A stretch of 64,000 nucleotides of DNA from assembly GCA_017979445.1 (NCBI GenBank), contig CM030711.1, positions 3,472,001-3,536,000 on the forward strand. The letters are read 5' to 3'. This document shows positions 51,831 through 63,960 of the stretch, piece after piece. The notes under the pieces were generated by a model. The model was not told where the DNA came from and ran no database searches. It saw only the letters and a list, made by a program, of their open reading frames with translations. Position numbers and translations under genes: made by a program. Source of the DNA: Akebia trifoliata (Eukaryota > Streptophyta > Magnoliopsida > Ranunculales > Lardizabalaceae). Numbering within the stretch: the first letter of the stretch is position 1; every line of letters begins with the position of its first letter.

Positions 51831-52505
51831 AAAAGCTTTAAATGCAGGGCGACAAGTAGCCATCTCATAAACACAGCACCCTGTTCAATTGTAAGAAATT
51901 AAAGTTTAAAAAAAATAAAGCCGGGCTACAAACATTACAATCCTTATCAAAAGGAAAATGTTCTTGTACCTAGAGACCATATATCAGACTTGAAGCCATA
52001 AGGGATATCAGCAACCAATTCTGGGCACATGTAATTTGGAGTTCCGACGACCTAAGCACAAAAGAACGCTACCATTCCATCTTCCTATCACTTCACCTCT
52101 TTGGAAAAATACACATACAGAGTAGATCCAAGTGTTCAGACAATGTAAATTCTAAGCATTAATTAACCACCTAATTCATACAAAACTAGTTATCTCCAAA
52201 AACGATGAAGTACTATAAGTACTTAACATTTTTATTGAACTAATGTCTCAATAAAATTCCTCAACAAAGTCTTTATGGATGCATCTATGAACCTACAACA
52301 AACATAAAATGTATTGCAGTATCCCATGACAATGCAAACATAGCAACCCTATATTATGAATTTTACGATCTCTAATTCATGAACAAAATGGTAGATATGA
52401 AAGAAAAGCTTTATTTTTGATGATTTTAAGAAACCTTCTCACCTTCTCCACCCATGCTTCTTTGAATTCTACAATGTAAGGGTGTTGAATTTGAGCAATG
52501 ACAGC
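51831..52505 (-). pseudogene. NEK-type kinase gene relic, internally deleted
   Basis: Minus-strand blocks: about 52505-52437 (MAVIAQIQHPYIVEFKEAWV, EK), 52051-51970 ([20 protein letters not shown] ... DIWSLG) and 51880-51831 (GCCVYEMATCRPAFKAF). Splice sites are intact and the last two blocks join in frame. The exons for the catalytic loop (HRDLKxxN), the DFG motif and the glycine loop are absent, so no active kinase can be made. The first block lies in the right inverted arm and the others in the interior. Confidence 0.85.
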
Positions 52506-53250
52506 CATCTACAGTCCAATTTTTCAAAAAATGTGAGGGAAAAAAAAACAACTTTAGAAAAGAAACAAAATCAGAAATCGAAATCTAGGTATTTGATGGA
52601 CCTCTTGGTGAGCTGATTTCCTGCATAGATCAGTTTGCCTAGCAAGCCGGATCAGTCTGCCAATCAATCATAATCAAAAAGAAAAATGCAAATTAATTAC
52701 TCTAACCCCTCGATCACCCACAGCTTTGCAGTCCGCGCCATTCTAGATAAAAATCAGAGATCACCTCCTCTAAAAAGACATGCATTTAGCTTCGATTGTT
52801 CTCATTTTCTTCGATTCAAATCAAATGAGTTCGAATCTCACTGATTTCTATCGATTTCTACATTCTACCATTTACCTGAGAAGAGGAAGATGAACTGAAT
52901 AAAGGGGGTTCTGTTCGCATAAAATCGTTGCTTGGGATGGGAGAAGACAACAATGGAGATGGAGGTAAAACAAGGAGACAAGGAAAAGAGCGCAGATCGG
53001 ATTGAGAGAAATCTGATCTGAGTTTAGAGTTAGGGTTTTAGTTAGAGAATGTAAAACAAGGACAAGAGAAATCTAAATTTAGTCTTTGTTCGGGGAGGTG
53101 TTTATAATTTATAAAACTTTTAAGTGAGAAAAATAGCACGTGGTTTATTAGCATCTCAATTCTATCTACGCCGTTAAATCTATCGTGATCCAACGACCAC
53201 GATATTTTGTATGGATGTTGGTCTCAGATTTTGTTCACTGATCCCTTCCC
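52190..53250 (-). repeat. Right inverted arm of the fold-back element
   Basis: Partner of the left arm. The similarity fades near 52190, where both arms still share CTTCATCGTTTTT just before it ends. Confidence 0.85.
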
Positions 53251-54124
53251 TATATATATATATATATATATTTGCATTGTTGCTTTCTTATTGTAATATT
53301 GGTACAACTATTTTTTATCTTCATATCATTATCACACCCAATAAGACTTCTTATGTTGTGTTTATTTTCATGACGAGTTGTTTTTACTTTATGAAATTGA
53401 TGTCGATGAAACGAGCAATTATTTAATAGATTTTGAATCACTACAAAATCTATCATTTTATAATGAAATATTCTTACATCAGGCACAAATTAATATGATC
53501 ACTTTATGTGATCAAATTACAATTCAACTAAAAAATGCATGATTGTTTACTGTTTGAGTATTATATTGTTGGAATATAAATTTTCAAGTATGATTCAATT
53601 AGAAAATAATACTTTTTGGGTGTTTGATTTCTTAAAAATTAAAATGAAATACGTGGATGATTTCATTATATATAACATATTATATTTTTTGATTAATAAT
53701 TTATTAGAATTATAAAAGGATAATATTGTTAAAATGACTATATTTTTAAATTTTATTTATAACGAAATTTTTTTAAAAATAATAAACAAATAATTTTTTT
53801 ATAATATAAGATTTCAAATTTAAGATTTCAAAAAACATAAACTAGAGACTTAAGACTTCCGAAGTGTTACCAAACTTACCCAAGACTCGCCACATGTAAG
53901 GAGTTAATGGGGGTAAAATCGTCCAGTCGTGATTCGGGCGAGTCAAACCGGACCAGCAGATCGTCAACCCATTGCTGACAAGTACCAACCGGTCCCCCTC
54001 TCAATGAACTATTGAGTGTAATCATCTTGTTGTCCTCTACGATTCGAAAAAATCATCGAAAAACCCAAAATTCTTCAATGACATCTGCTTGATCGAAGCA
54101 GAGATCTCGAAGCTCTGGAAAACA
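53251..54124. other. Spacer and VAMP714 5' flank
   Basis: (TA)n, then AT-rich sequence. GAAGTGTTACCAAAC near 53857-53871 is the complement of GTTTGGTAACACTTC near 45885-45900, suggesting that the fold-back element sits inside an older MITE. VAMP714 leader sequence follows. Confidence 0.5.
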
Positions 54125-57100
54125 ATGGCGATTCTCTACGCAGTAGTCGCGAGAGGAACCGTACTTCTTGCAGAGTTCAGCGCCGTATCTGGCAACATAG
54201 GCGCTGTGTCTCGAAGGATCTTGGAAAAATTGCCATCCGAAGCTGATTCAAGGCTTTGTTTCTCACAAGATCGGTATATATTTCATATACTCAGATCCGA
54301 TGGACTCACCTTCCTTTGCATGGCCAACGATACCTTCGGAAGTTAGTATTTTTTTCTTTCAATTTTGTTCTTAAATATGTTACTTTGGTTTGATTTTTTA
54401 TTTTATTTATTTCCTTTAGATTCATATTATTTGTAATTAAGAGAAATTCAATTTGTTGAAGATGGACTTATTACTTAATTGATGTAGAATGAAAGGCAGA
54501 TTTGGAATCGTTTGATCGATTTATGAATTACGATTCAATTTCGAATTGTTAGGGTTTGATCGTAGGTTTTGTTAGGATATCTGGGGTTTTAGGGATAGTT
54601 TCATTATTTAGGGTTCTAATAAAAAGGTGGAAACGAGAGTTCTTAGTTCAATACTGGAAATATTTGACCTATCAGAAAGAAAGAAAAAAACTGGAAATAT
54701 TTGAACCTAACAGTAGGATGGAGTGGAGTAATTCTTCAGTTATGCTCAGTTGAGGGGATGAAATAGAAGCAATTCTTGGGACTATATTGGTAAAAAATGC
54801 TGAAAGAGTTGCTTAGGTGACTACAAAATAATTCTCGTTGTCAGAGTTGCTTTTAGAATTTCAATTCATAGAAGGCTGTAGGAGAAGCACATAAAACTTT
54901 TGGGAAGAACATCAAATCAAGCATTTTCCTATTCTTTCTCTGGGATTTTGTGTGTGTGTGTGTTCTCTAGGTTCTAGACCCCAAATTGTCAAAGTTGCAT
55001 TTATGTTGTGGTTTGACCTGTTCACATCTGGTGTAAGTTTTTTACTATTACCAAACTAATATCATTTTTCCCTTATTGCCTGAACTAGTTGAGCTTTTTA
55101 AAGTGTAATCGGTAACTGGGGTGATGTCTCGACACATTTATAAATCAGTTAAGGAAATTTTGCTGATCGTGAAGTGGAGTCCGAGGAGCATTTTTTGATT
55201 GTATGAATTGTATCATGGTTCCTTAATTTATCCTTCAAATTTTTTTGGGGACCTTTTTGTCCTCATCTCCACTATTAATTTTGGAAATTATTGGTTTGAT
55301 AGTGCTGCCTCTACAAACATGTTGTAGGGATTTTTGTTTCACTTGGAAAATTTCCTGTGTATTGTCCTTGCATTCCTCGTGTGCAATATCGGAGAAAATG
55401 TATTTATTTTCTAAAGGATATAGTTTTGTGCTTTTCCTAAAGGATATAAGCTTATGAAAAGATTGTTTGTTATCAATTATAGGCCAATCCTTAACAACAT
55501 ATTAACATATTGAGTATAGCACAAATGAATTTGTTGAGGTTGATGGTTGGAAAGATTAAAAAGGTTAAAATTAGAAATGAGTGCATATGTGAACATGTAG
55601 GAGCAAGCCCGATAAACCAAGGGAAAGTTGATTGAAATGTTCCAGTTGTGTGCAACGAAGACTGCTAACAACCCTAATTATAAGGAATATGCAAGCGAAA
55701 GTCGATTGAGGCTGTGAGGGTAGATATGAAGATATTTGAAGTAACGGAAGACATTTCTTTAGATTGGATGGGGACATGATTCTTTAATGAGTGAGAACTT
55801 CATTTGATACAGAAATTGAACTAAGTAGAAAAAAATATTAACATCTATCAAGGAGTCTCAACTAAGACAAATCATCATAGCAACATCTTTAGAATTAAAG
55901 AAAAATTAACCTCATCGTTAAATTCTGACAACTGGCCTCTGGGTGTCCATGGATCCTCAAACTAAGGTGGTTATGATCATCCTATCGGGATCACCTTTGG
56001 TCTAGCAAATGTTGTAGATGGAACCATAAGTTGGACACCTTGGATGGATGAGAACATTCTTATTACTAATTAGAGACAAAACAGAACCAAGTCCTAAGAT
56101 AAATAGCTGAATAACCTAGCATAGAAAACAAGTGTGGGGAAAAGAGAAAAGAAGAGTATCATCTATTTCTATCTATAATAAATTATGACATTCACATTGT
56201 CTATGGATAAATTTTGAATATAAAGAACAAACCATTACAATAGAAAAGAGCATAATGGGTATAGTAAAAAATGTCAATTCATTAAGTTTTTTTTTTGGTT
56301 GACAAACCTAGAATTATAAATATCAACTCTAAAAATTTAAGAACACCTATAAAATCAAAACCCCCCTATAAAACTAGAAACCTAACTAAAAAATAATTAG
56401 GTCTTTGGTTTAAAACTAGGGTTTCAATCCCTTTTCATACAAAGAGAAATGTTCTTAAACTTGATGGTAGCCATTAATACAGTTCATAGCTCTCTCTAAC
56501 ATGTGGCAAGAGAAAGAGAATATGCCCATTGCTGAGAGAAAGAATTAGTTATTCTCACCCAATGTACTTTTTTGTTTCTCTTTCATGGGGTGTAATTAGT
56601 AAAAGTTGTGGTAGCAATAAAAAATCTGCATCCCCCCACAACACCTTAACTCCTCATTTACATATGCTCCAACAATGGGTTCTTAGAAGTGAATGGGAGG
56701 CCTTCCTAAGAAGATGGTTGAGGCCAAAAAGAACATTTTGTATCTATTAGTTTACATACTCATTTCATTCACTCTAATCCTATTGGTTGCTACTGTCATT
56801 GTTGAGAGAGCATTTTTTGCGATGCATAGGATAAAGAAAATTGATTGCGTAATTGAATGGGGGATGACCAGATGAATGATTGTTTGATAACATACCTGTA
56901 GCTGATCCAGAGTTGGAAGCCAATGGACCTTCGCTCAAATATAGAATCTTGTTCCTTTCGCCATTTGTTGGGGTCTTTGGCAGGAAAGGAATAGTATTGT
57001 CTTCAATGTGAAAGAGTTGTCATTCCAGAATGTGGTTATCACCTTTTTGGGTTTCATTTTTTGGTGGTGTAATCAATAGTGAATTTAGAGGGTGGTCTTT

Positions 57101-60100
57101 GTTCGAGGATTTCCCCTTTTAGATGGGATTTAGTTTGTAACGGGAGGTGGTAATCTTGTTGTTTGTATTTCCCCTTGAGGCTATCTCGTCATCTTTTAAT
57201 AAAGTCTTAATTTATCCACAAAAAAAAAAAAAAAAAACCTTGAGAAAGATAATTTTAATAGTATAGACAATGGGGCAATCATGCAACGCTTTCAAAAAGT
57301 GAAAACCTGTCATGGAAAATTTTAATTATTTAGTGAAAGTGATTAAGTGAGAAATGATTTTTTTGGATAATTTTTTTTGTATATCTTTTATTTGTTGGGG
57401 TCTTTAATTCCCATCTCAATGGTGTACCTTAATTATAAAAAGGAATTAATATTATTTTCTCTTCTTTTTGTTGGTCTTTCTGGAAAAAGTGTTGTAGAGC
57501 AAGTACTAACATTATCAATAGACTATAGCTCCCCCTCCCCTCTCTCCAATCTTTGGCTTTTCCCCTGGGTTCTCTATGTCTATTACTTCATGTCTATGTC
57601 AGAAAGTGACACACATGCATGCTGTTCAGGGGCGGATTTACAGTGGGGGCACTTGCCCTCACAAGAATTTTCAAAGTCTATGGATTAATAAGCAATTGCG
57701 ACAAATATTAGCTGCGGATAAACAAATCTGCCACTATTGCCCCCACAAAAAAATTCTACTTAGTTTTCCCCACAATTTTTTTTTTTTTCCACTTTTAGTT
57801 GCCCCCACAATTTTTTTTCTACTCTTGGTTGCCCCCACATGGGCAAAATCCTGGCTCTGCTCCTGATGCCGTTGTTACATAAATTAAAAGTACAGTATAT
57901 GAGACTAGCCTATGTGTGTTCTAAAAAAATAGAGGATATTCATTCATAGAATGTTCTTGTATTTGTTGTTATTTCTTAATACTTTCAGCAAGATTAATGT
58001 TTTTTAGCTCCTCGTTGATTGATATTTCATTATGAAGAATTTTCTTCTCAATATTTTAGGTTTTATTATTTTGTTATACTTTTATTTAATCGCTTGACAC
58101 ATGATTGAATTCTACCATTCATCTTCTCTTCTTGCTTTCCATGATCTTATGTTAGTGCTTTAATCCAGGAAGAATTCCTTTCTCTTACTTGGAGGATGTT
58201 CACATGAGATTCATGAAGAACTATGGTAGAGTTGCTCACTCTGCACCAGCTTATGCAATGAATGATGAGTTTTCAAGGGTTTTACATCAGCAAATGGAAT
58301 TCTTCTCTAGTAATCCCAGTGCAGATACTCTCAATCGTGTAAGGGGCGAAGTTGGTGAGGCAAGTATCTTTTTTATGCTCAATTTTTTTTATTATTATTT
58401 CCTACCTATCAATTTTTTTTTCAATTTCCTAATTTTTCTTCTTTCCATAAATGAGGATATTAGAACTCCAAAATTTTAAGGAGTTTTTGTCATCACTTGA
58501 AACCTTTCTTAAAATTCTAATATGCCCTGATTTTGGCATCTTTTAGGTTGAAATATTCCAATTATTGTTTGATATATATATATGATCTCCCTTCCTCAGT
58601 TCTATGCTAGTCTAGATGAAATTTAAGGCTTGCCTCTTACTATGGAAAGTTAATCATCAAAGAGAAAAAAAAACCTTTATTGTCGAGCGTTGGGGTGGTT
58701 TGCCTTTCTCTTCTATGTATAGGTATTAAAATTTTATTACTTTTTGTCAATAAATTCTTAGTAGTGTGGGATTTGTTGTCTAATAGGCTATGGTCATGTG
58801 CTTAATAAGTGCTTTGCTTTCTTATTGCAAAATACTCAAGAAGTTACCGAATTTAAAATATGCAAAGCTATTGTAAGAATCTGAACAGAAATTGTAGGAA
58901 TACCTAAGAGACATTAGTTAAGATTGTTGGGAAAGAAATTCCCCAAAGAGACCAGTTCTATTCATTAGGCTCAATCATCCATGGAGATGGAGAGATTGGT
59001 GAGTATTGACCCATAGCATTAGCACTAGGGGTAGCGTGATAAGCTGGCCAAGACCAACTCCAGTGAAAGCATTACTCAGTTTCCTCTGATTCAACGGTTA
59101 TCGAGGAAGTTCTTAAAGAATTTAGAGAAAACTAAAGCTCTGTGGACCACATCACTAGTGAAAAATTCGTTTTTGGTAGAACGGATAAGCGAATAGTGCA
59201 TTTTAAAGGTGGTCACATCTTCCACATGTTTTAGCTTTGCCCAATTTCTCTAAACCACCTTTTGGGAGTTGGAATAGGAGATGAGTGCTGCAAGAGGGGC
59301 TAATCTCAGCCTATAAAGTAAAATAAATTGCTTGGGAATGTTTATGTGAAATAAATGGCGACTCTTGCTTATGTAGGTATTTTATAAAATTTTGAAATTA
59401 GGACCACCAAAGCTTGGAGTACTTCATGGTGAAACGGCTTTCTTTCCTTCAACACAAATGGTTGGCCTTCCCCCCCACACCCCCCCAATTCTATTTTCCA
59501 ATGGTTGGCAGTGTTAGTTGTTTATTGCGACAAGATTATGCAAAAGGAGGACGCAGAATCTGTTGACTGATGTACCTATCAACATAAAAATGATAAGAGC
59601 TTACAAATAATCGGTTGGCTTGATGCCGCCGATGTTCTCTCTAAATTCCATGCACACATATTTCTCCTTTATCACGTATTACCCTTTCTAGATTACGTGA
59701 TGCTGCCACTTTAGAAGCACTTCATCAGTTCCCACATGGGTTGATGATTAATCAAGATCCCTTGATTTACCCAAAATGGCAGGCATTAATTAAAAATAAG
59801 TGATGATACCCAGGTACTGAAATATTAGTTGGGGTGGTCACTTGAGATATTAAGGTGAATGGTCCTCTATTTGGATTTGAAGTGGAAGGGGGTAATAATG
59901 AAAATTCTGCTTGGTTCTTCTGAAGAGAATTTGAACTTTTTGAAACTTATCAAGGAGTTTTCCTAGTATTCTATTGGTGATGCTTGGAGAAAGATGTCAA
60001 GCATATATGGCTGAATGCATAGTCCACGATAGAATTAAAAAAGATTTTATTGGCTTGCATTGCCAGGCTTTTTCAACTACTACCCTTTTCAGAGTGTATT

Positions 60101-63100
60101 CAAACAGATTTGGATTTTTTTTTTTTTTTGGGGGGGGGTTGTTGCCTATATCTCAAGGCAACAGCTCAATATGAGTAGTAGTGGATCATCTGATCCTTAC
60201 TGCCCAACGAGAAGTGGATCAAAAATTGTATGATTCATTAATTCCTGTCTAATACTTATGCCACAGCACAAGTGACAAAGACATTTTATAGTTTGTAGAC
60301 ATCGGTGATTCTTCAGTTGCAATCCTCTGCATCAACCATCTTGTGGACTGTCCATGACCATCTCATTTATGGTTAACTTCTATTGAGAGCCTGAAATCCA
60401 AGTTTGATATAGCTTCTTTTCATTTTGCCTTCTGTTATATGAATTGGATGGCTGACTTCTTAGCTAGTTTTTCATCTTCGTAGGGTAGCTGATTATTTTT
60501 TTACTTTGTACATAAGGATGGAGATATTGAGGATGATGTTTCCCATAGAATTAAAGCCGGATGGTTAAAGTGGAGGTGCACTTCTGGGGTGCTATGTGAC
60601 TGATACATACCGATCAAATGAACGGAAAAAAATTCACAAGATGGGTAGTAAAACCAGCTGCGCTTCATGGAACTGTATGTTGGGCAGTCAAGAAACATCA
60701 TGTTTATAAATTGAACATGGTAAAGATAAGGATGTTGATATGGATGGGTGGAATGTCTAGGAAAGGTAAAATTAGAAATGTAACACATCCGAGAACAGTA
60801 GGAGTAGCTCCAAAAGATTCTGTGGTAAGAGAAAATTGATTCAGATGGTTTAGGCATGCTCTACAAAGACTGATTGCAACCTCAATGAGGAACAATATTT
60901 GTTTGGCAGACCCCCAAACCTTTGGGATAAGGCTTCGAGGTTGGTGATAGTTTTCTTAGCAAATTTTCCAACTTTATTGTGGTAGATGCTTATTGCTGTA
61001 CACGGGTGGAGCCAAGGGGCGGCGAGAGATGGCAGTTCCCCCCCCCTCTCAACTTTGGGATAGTTTAAACACTTCCTCTACAAATTGTCATTGTTTGAGA
61101 TACCTCCATATTTTCAAATTGATTGCCCCCTCCCTTTGACTGTGACCGTGTTTCCAACTTTATTGTTGTAGATGCTTAGGTGATTTAGAATTTTTTTTGA
61201 GGGATACCTATTTTTGTGCCACCCATGTTTGAAAAACACTTCCCTTACTTAGTAAGGAAAGTTTTCTGACAACACCACTTTGTGATTAGACATCGTTTAT
61301 ATTTTGATTAATATTTCATATAACCATGTTCTTCCAAATTGATGACATGCCCCCTGTGACATTGTCATTCTTGTCTGGACTAACAAAAATAACCTAAATA
61401 CCCTCATTTTCAACCTCTAATAAAAAATATTTAAGTTTTCTTCCTAAACGACTACCTTCAATCATTTTAACTAATATGATATCTTAATTTTAATCTATTT
61501 AATCTCATCTTCAATCCATCACTTTGAATCTCGTCTTAATCCGTTTTCTATTACAAATGTCATCATCTTTCACTTCAAAAGTCCTATTGTATTCTTTAGA
61601 TTTAAGGGTTAATTAATCTTAAGGTTGAAGATTAGCGTAAAAGTTTTACCCAAGAAATTGAAGATGAGAGTAATGAGGTCATTTTGGATTAATCTATTAC
61701 AGATGATCGAGGTTAAAGGGTACATGCAGGTGTTTTGGTGAATAATTGAGATACCCCATGTTTTTAAACCAATGACATTGTCACCCTTGATTTAGGTCTT
61801 CTCTTAGAGACTATTGAGAAATGACCTAAATACCATTTTTTTCCTTTAACTTCTAATAAAATAAAACCCTTGAATTTGTTCTCCAACTCCAGTCATATTC
61901 AAGCACTTAGCCCTGATTTTTCTCTCCAAAACCAGTCATATAAAAGTACTTCAACCTTACCCGCTAAGTATAGTTTGCCCCCCCTAGAAGAAAATCCTGG
62001 CTCCGCCCCTGGCTGTACATATAAACCCTTGTAGATATATTTTATACATACTAATATAGCTGGTTGGGGTCTGTGTAACCCAAGCTTCCCCTCAGGAAAA
62101 AAGAAAAGAGAGGTGGTCTTTACTGGGGCATCTGGTTTTTTTTTGCCTACAAGGAACTTAGCTGTAAATGGGAATGGTGTAGCATCCGTAACCAGATGGC
62201 AAACCAAGAGAGTTGGTGTTTGAAGGCTTACTAACATTGTGTTTTGCAACACCAACCCAAGCAGTGGTATAGTGGCTTTCTTCGGCCAAATGGTGGTACG
62301 AGTGTATGACACCTTCTTCCACAAGTTCTCTAAGATGACACCTTATATGGGGACAATCATATCCTCCTATCGATGACTATGTTCGGGGAATTAAGGAGGT
62401 TCAGCATGCCAAAGAAGCTTTGCAGTATCAAGGTCAACACGTTGAGTTGCACACGAAAATTTTGAGTTCAGTTCGAGCAAGGATGACGGTGCAAGCAGAC
62501 ATGATTGATCAGAATATTGTTTCAAAGTCTTAAGATAATTTGTACCTACAGCCTTATAGTGAACCTTTAGTTCTGATTCGAGGTTATGCGGAACTTGCCT
62601 CATGCTTCCATGGACCTTTTTGGGTCCACCCAAATATTGGGCCAGTTGCATGCTATCTTGATTTGCTGTCACGACAGCGAAGGTGCTTCTGGTGTTCCAT
62701 ATGGTAGCTTCTCAAACCAGATGGTTAGTAGACTTCCAATTTTTTTTTTTCTTTTTTTTTAAGTTTCTATAATTATCTCGGGTGAGATTCTTTAGTATTT
62801 TAGGTCCATATCTAGTTGGTAACTGTTATGTTCTCGTGTTTCTTGACGAATTTAGAAGTTAATGAGAAGTTCTCATTGTCATATCACGAGGTCCGACTTT
62901 CCTTGAAACAGATCACTTCTCTTTTCCCCATTTTATGTGTGTTTTTTGGCAGACAATTTTCATTAGACTCATGACCTCCTTTTCAAAAAATCTGAAAATA
63001 TTGCATCTCATGGACGCTCTGACCTTTCGTTGGTTAAGTTGCAGCACAATTGATATTTGCAGGATATTGGAGACATCCGGGCGTTAAATTTCTTATATTG

Positions 63101-63960
63101 GTTTTAATATCCCATGTTTCTTTTATACTGATAACAACTTGATATTCAGATTCGTACAATCATGGTTGAGAACGTTGACAAGATACTGGAGAGAGGTGAT
63201 AGGATTGACCTTCTGGTGGACAAAACTGCAACAATGCAAGACAGTGCCTTTCACTTCAAGAAGCAATCTAGAAGACTTCGCCGAGCTCTTTGGATGAAAA
63301 ATGCTAAGCTCTTGTGAGTACCTCCACTTCTAGGGCTCAAGATAATAATGGCCAAAATTGGTTATGTTTCCTTTCTTACGCACTATGCATGTGGTACATC
63401 TCAAGGTAACCCTAGTTGTTCTAATCATCAAATAAGTCAATCTTTTCACTTGAACTTTTGGCTCAATGGTACAAAAGTAATCCATTTATTTGATGTTTAG
63501 GATTATTTAATGAATCTTAATTTTCGGTTATTGCCAATTAAAAAAGAGGTTGCCTAGTGATTCAATTAGCTAGACACCCAATGCATGCATGCACCAAGGA
63601 TGGATGTGAAAGCATGAAACTTTATTCTGCATCATGGTTGTCAAATACCATTTCTGGTTAGTTTTTTTCCTTTTACCTTTCTTTTGGCCACATGTGGGCT
63701 GAAGATCTAGATAATTTAGTTGCTAAAGAACAGCTCCCAATTTGAAGATTGGTCTGTTGGTCACGTTAAACTGTTTGTGAACCTCAAACTCTCAAGTCCC
63801 TTAATAATTGCTCATGTTTCTTATTGTCTCTTGGAATTTGAAAGCTTACATTTTTCCTGTTCATCACAGGGCTATGTTGACATGCTTAATAGTTTTGTTA
63901 CTGTATATAATCATCGCTGCTTGTTGTGGGGGCATCACTCTTCCTTCATGCCGATCTTGA
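54125..63960 (+). CDS. VAMP714: VAMP714-type longin R-SNARE, 220 aa, 4 exons
   Basis: Tail-anchored R-SNARE of the VAMP71 family, acting in fusion at Golgi, endosome and vacuole membranes. Coding exons 54125-54341, 58169-58359, 63150-63313 and 63870-63960 give 663 nt in frame. The longin domain spans about 1-115 ([39 protein letters not shown]), the SNARE motif about 125-185 with zero-layer R151 (KILERGDRI), and the membrane anchor about 192-208, followed by [30 protein letters not shown] and the C-terminus match VAMP714 rather than VAMP711-713. Intron 2 starts GC (GAG/GCAAGTATC), the classic GC-AG consensus; a GT alternative breaks the frame. Introns 1 and 2 are large (3.8 and 4.8 kb) and filled with transposon relics. 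Confidence 0.96.
55490..55770 (+). mobile_element. RTE-type LINE relic in VAMP714 intron 1
   Basis: [20 protein letters not shown] followed by [17 protein letters not shown] is the RTE C-terminal pattern (usual form MSVAEMRMLRWM..GKTRKDKIRN). Stops interrupt the frame. Confidence 0.6.
56880..57237 (+). mobile_element. L1-type LINE 3' end with poly(A)
   Basis: The frame [20 protein letters not shown] followed by QNVV...FWWCNQ is the zf-RVT C-terminal region of plant L1 elements (usual form WxIWxERNxRxF). It ends in a poly(A) at 57220-57237. It is 5' truncated; a target duplication was not found. Confidence 0.7.
57627..57865. mobile_element. hAT-type MITE, second copy, in VAMP714 intron 1
   Basis: 239 bp, ends CAGGGGCGGATTTACAGTG and GGCTCTGCTCCTG. 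It is flanked by ATGCTGTT (57619-57626) and ATGCCGTT (57866-57873), an 8-bp duplication with one later substitution. It is closely similar to 5525-5760. Confidence 0.9.
60480..60960 (+). mobile_element. RTE-type LINE relic in VAMP714 intron 2
   Basis: The frames [20 protein letters not shown] / [10 protein letters not shown] and then [20 protein letters not shown] / [15 protein letters not shown] are the RTE reverse-transcriptase C-terminus in two phases, followed by the tail TTTGGGATAAGGCTTCG. Confidence 0.75.
61003..62011. mobile_element. 1-kb hAT-like non-autonomous element
   Basis: The left end CGGGTGGAGCCAAGG and the right end ATCCTGGCTCCGCCCCTG are inverted. GCTGTACA at 60995-61002 is repeated exactly at 62012-62019. 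The left terminus seems to have lost two bases of CAGGGG. No transposase frame is visible. It is the third hAT-type insertion in the window with GGGGCGG-type ends, but its interior differs from the 236-bp MITEs. Confidence 0.85.

Larger units (their letters stand above)
46735..53250. mobile_element. 6.5-kb fold-back (Mutator-like) transposon with captured gene fragments
   Basis: Two inverted arms of about 1.07 kb: 46735 to about 47810 and about 52190-53250. They begin GGGAAGGGATCAGT and end with its complement, with only a few percent mismatch by eye. TATATATAT stands on both sides, compatible with a 9-bp duplication but uninformative in a TA tract. Each arm contains a promoter-like segment, a CT-rich leader with AAACCCTAA and a CTCAG/GTAAAT donor, and one exon of a NEK-type kinase. 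The 4.4-kb interior has further NEK exons (minus strand), a RING-H2 gene piece (plus strand), two MITEs and an RTE relic. No transposase was seen, so it is non-autonomous. Long arms and captured genomic exons fit a Pack-MULE or fold-back element; the superfamily is inferred. Confidence 0.85.

Noticed and set aside
51831..52505. Functional NEK protein kinase gene
   Set aside because: The HRD, DFG and glycine-loop exons are missing and the locus sits in a transposon.
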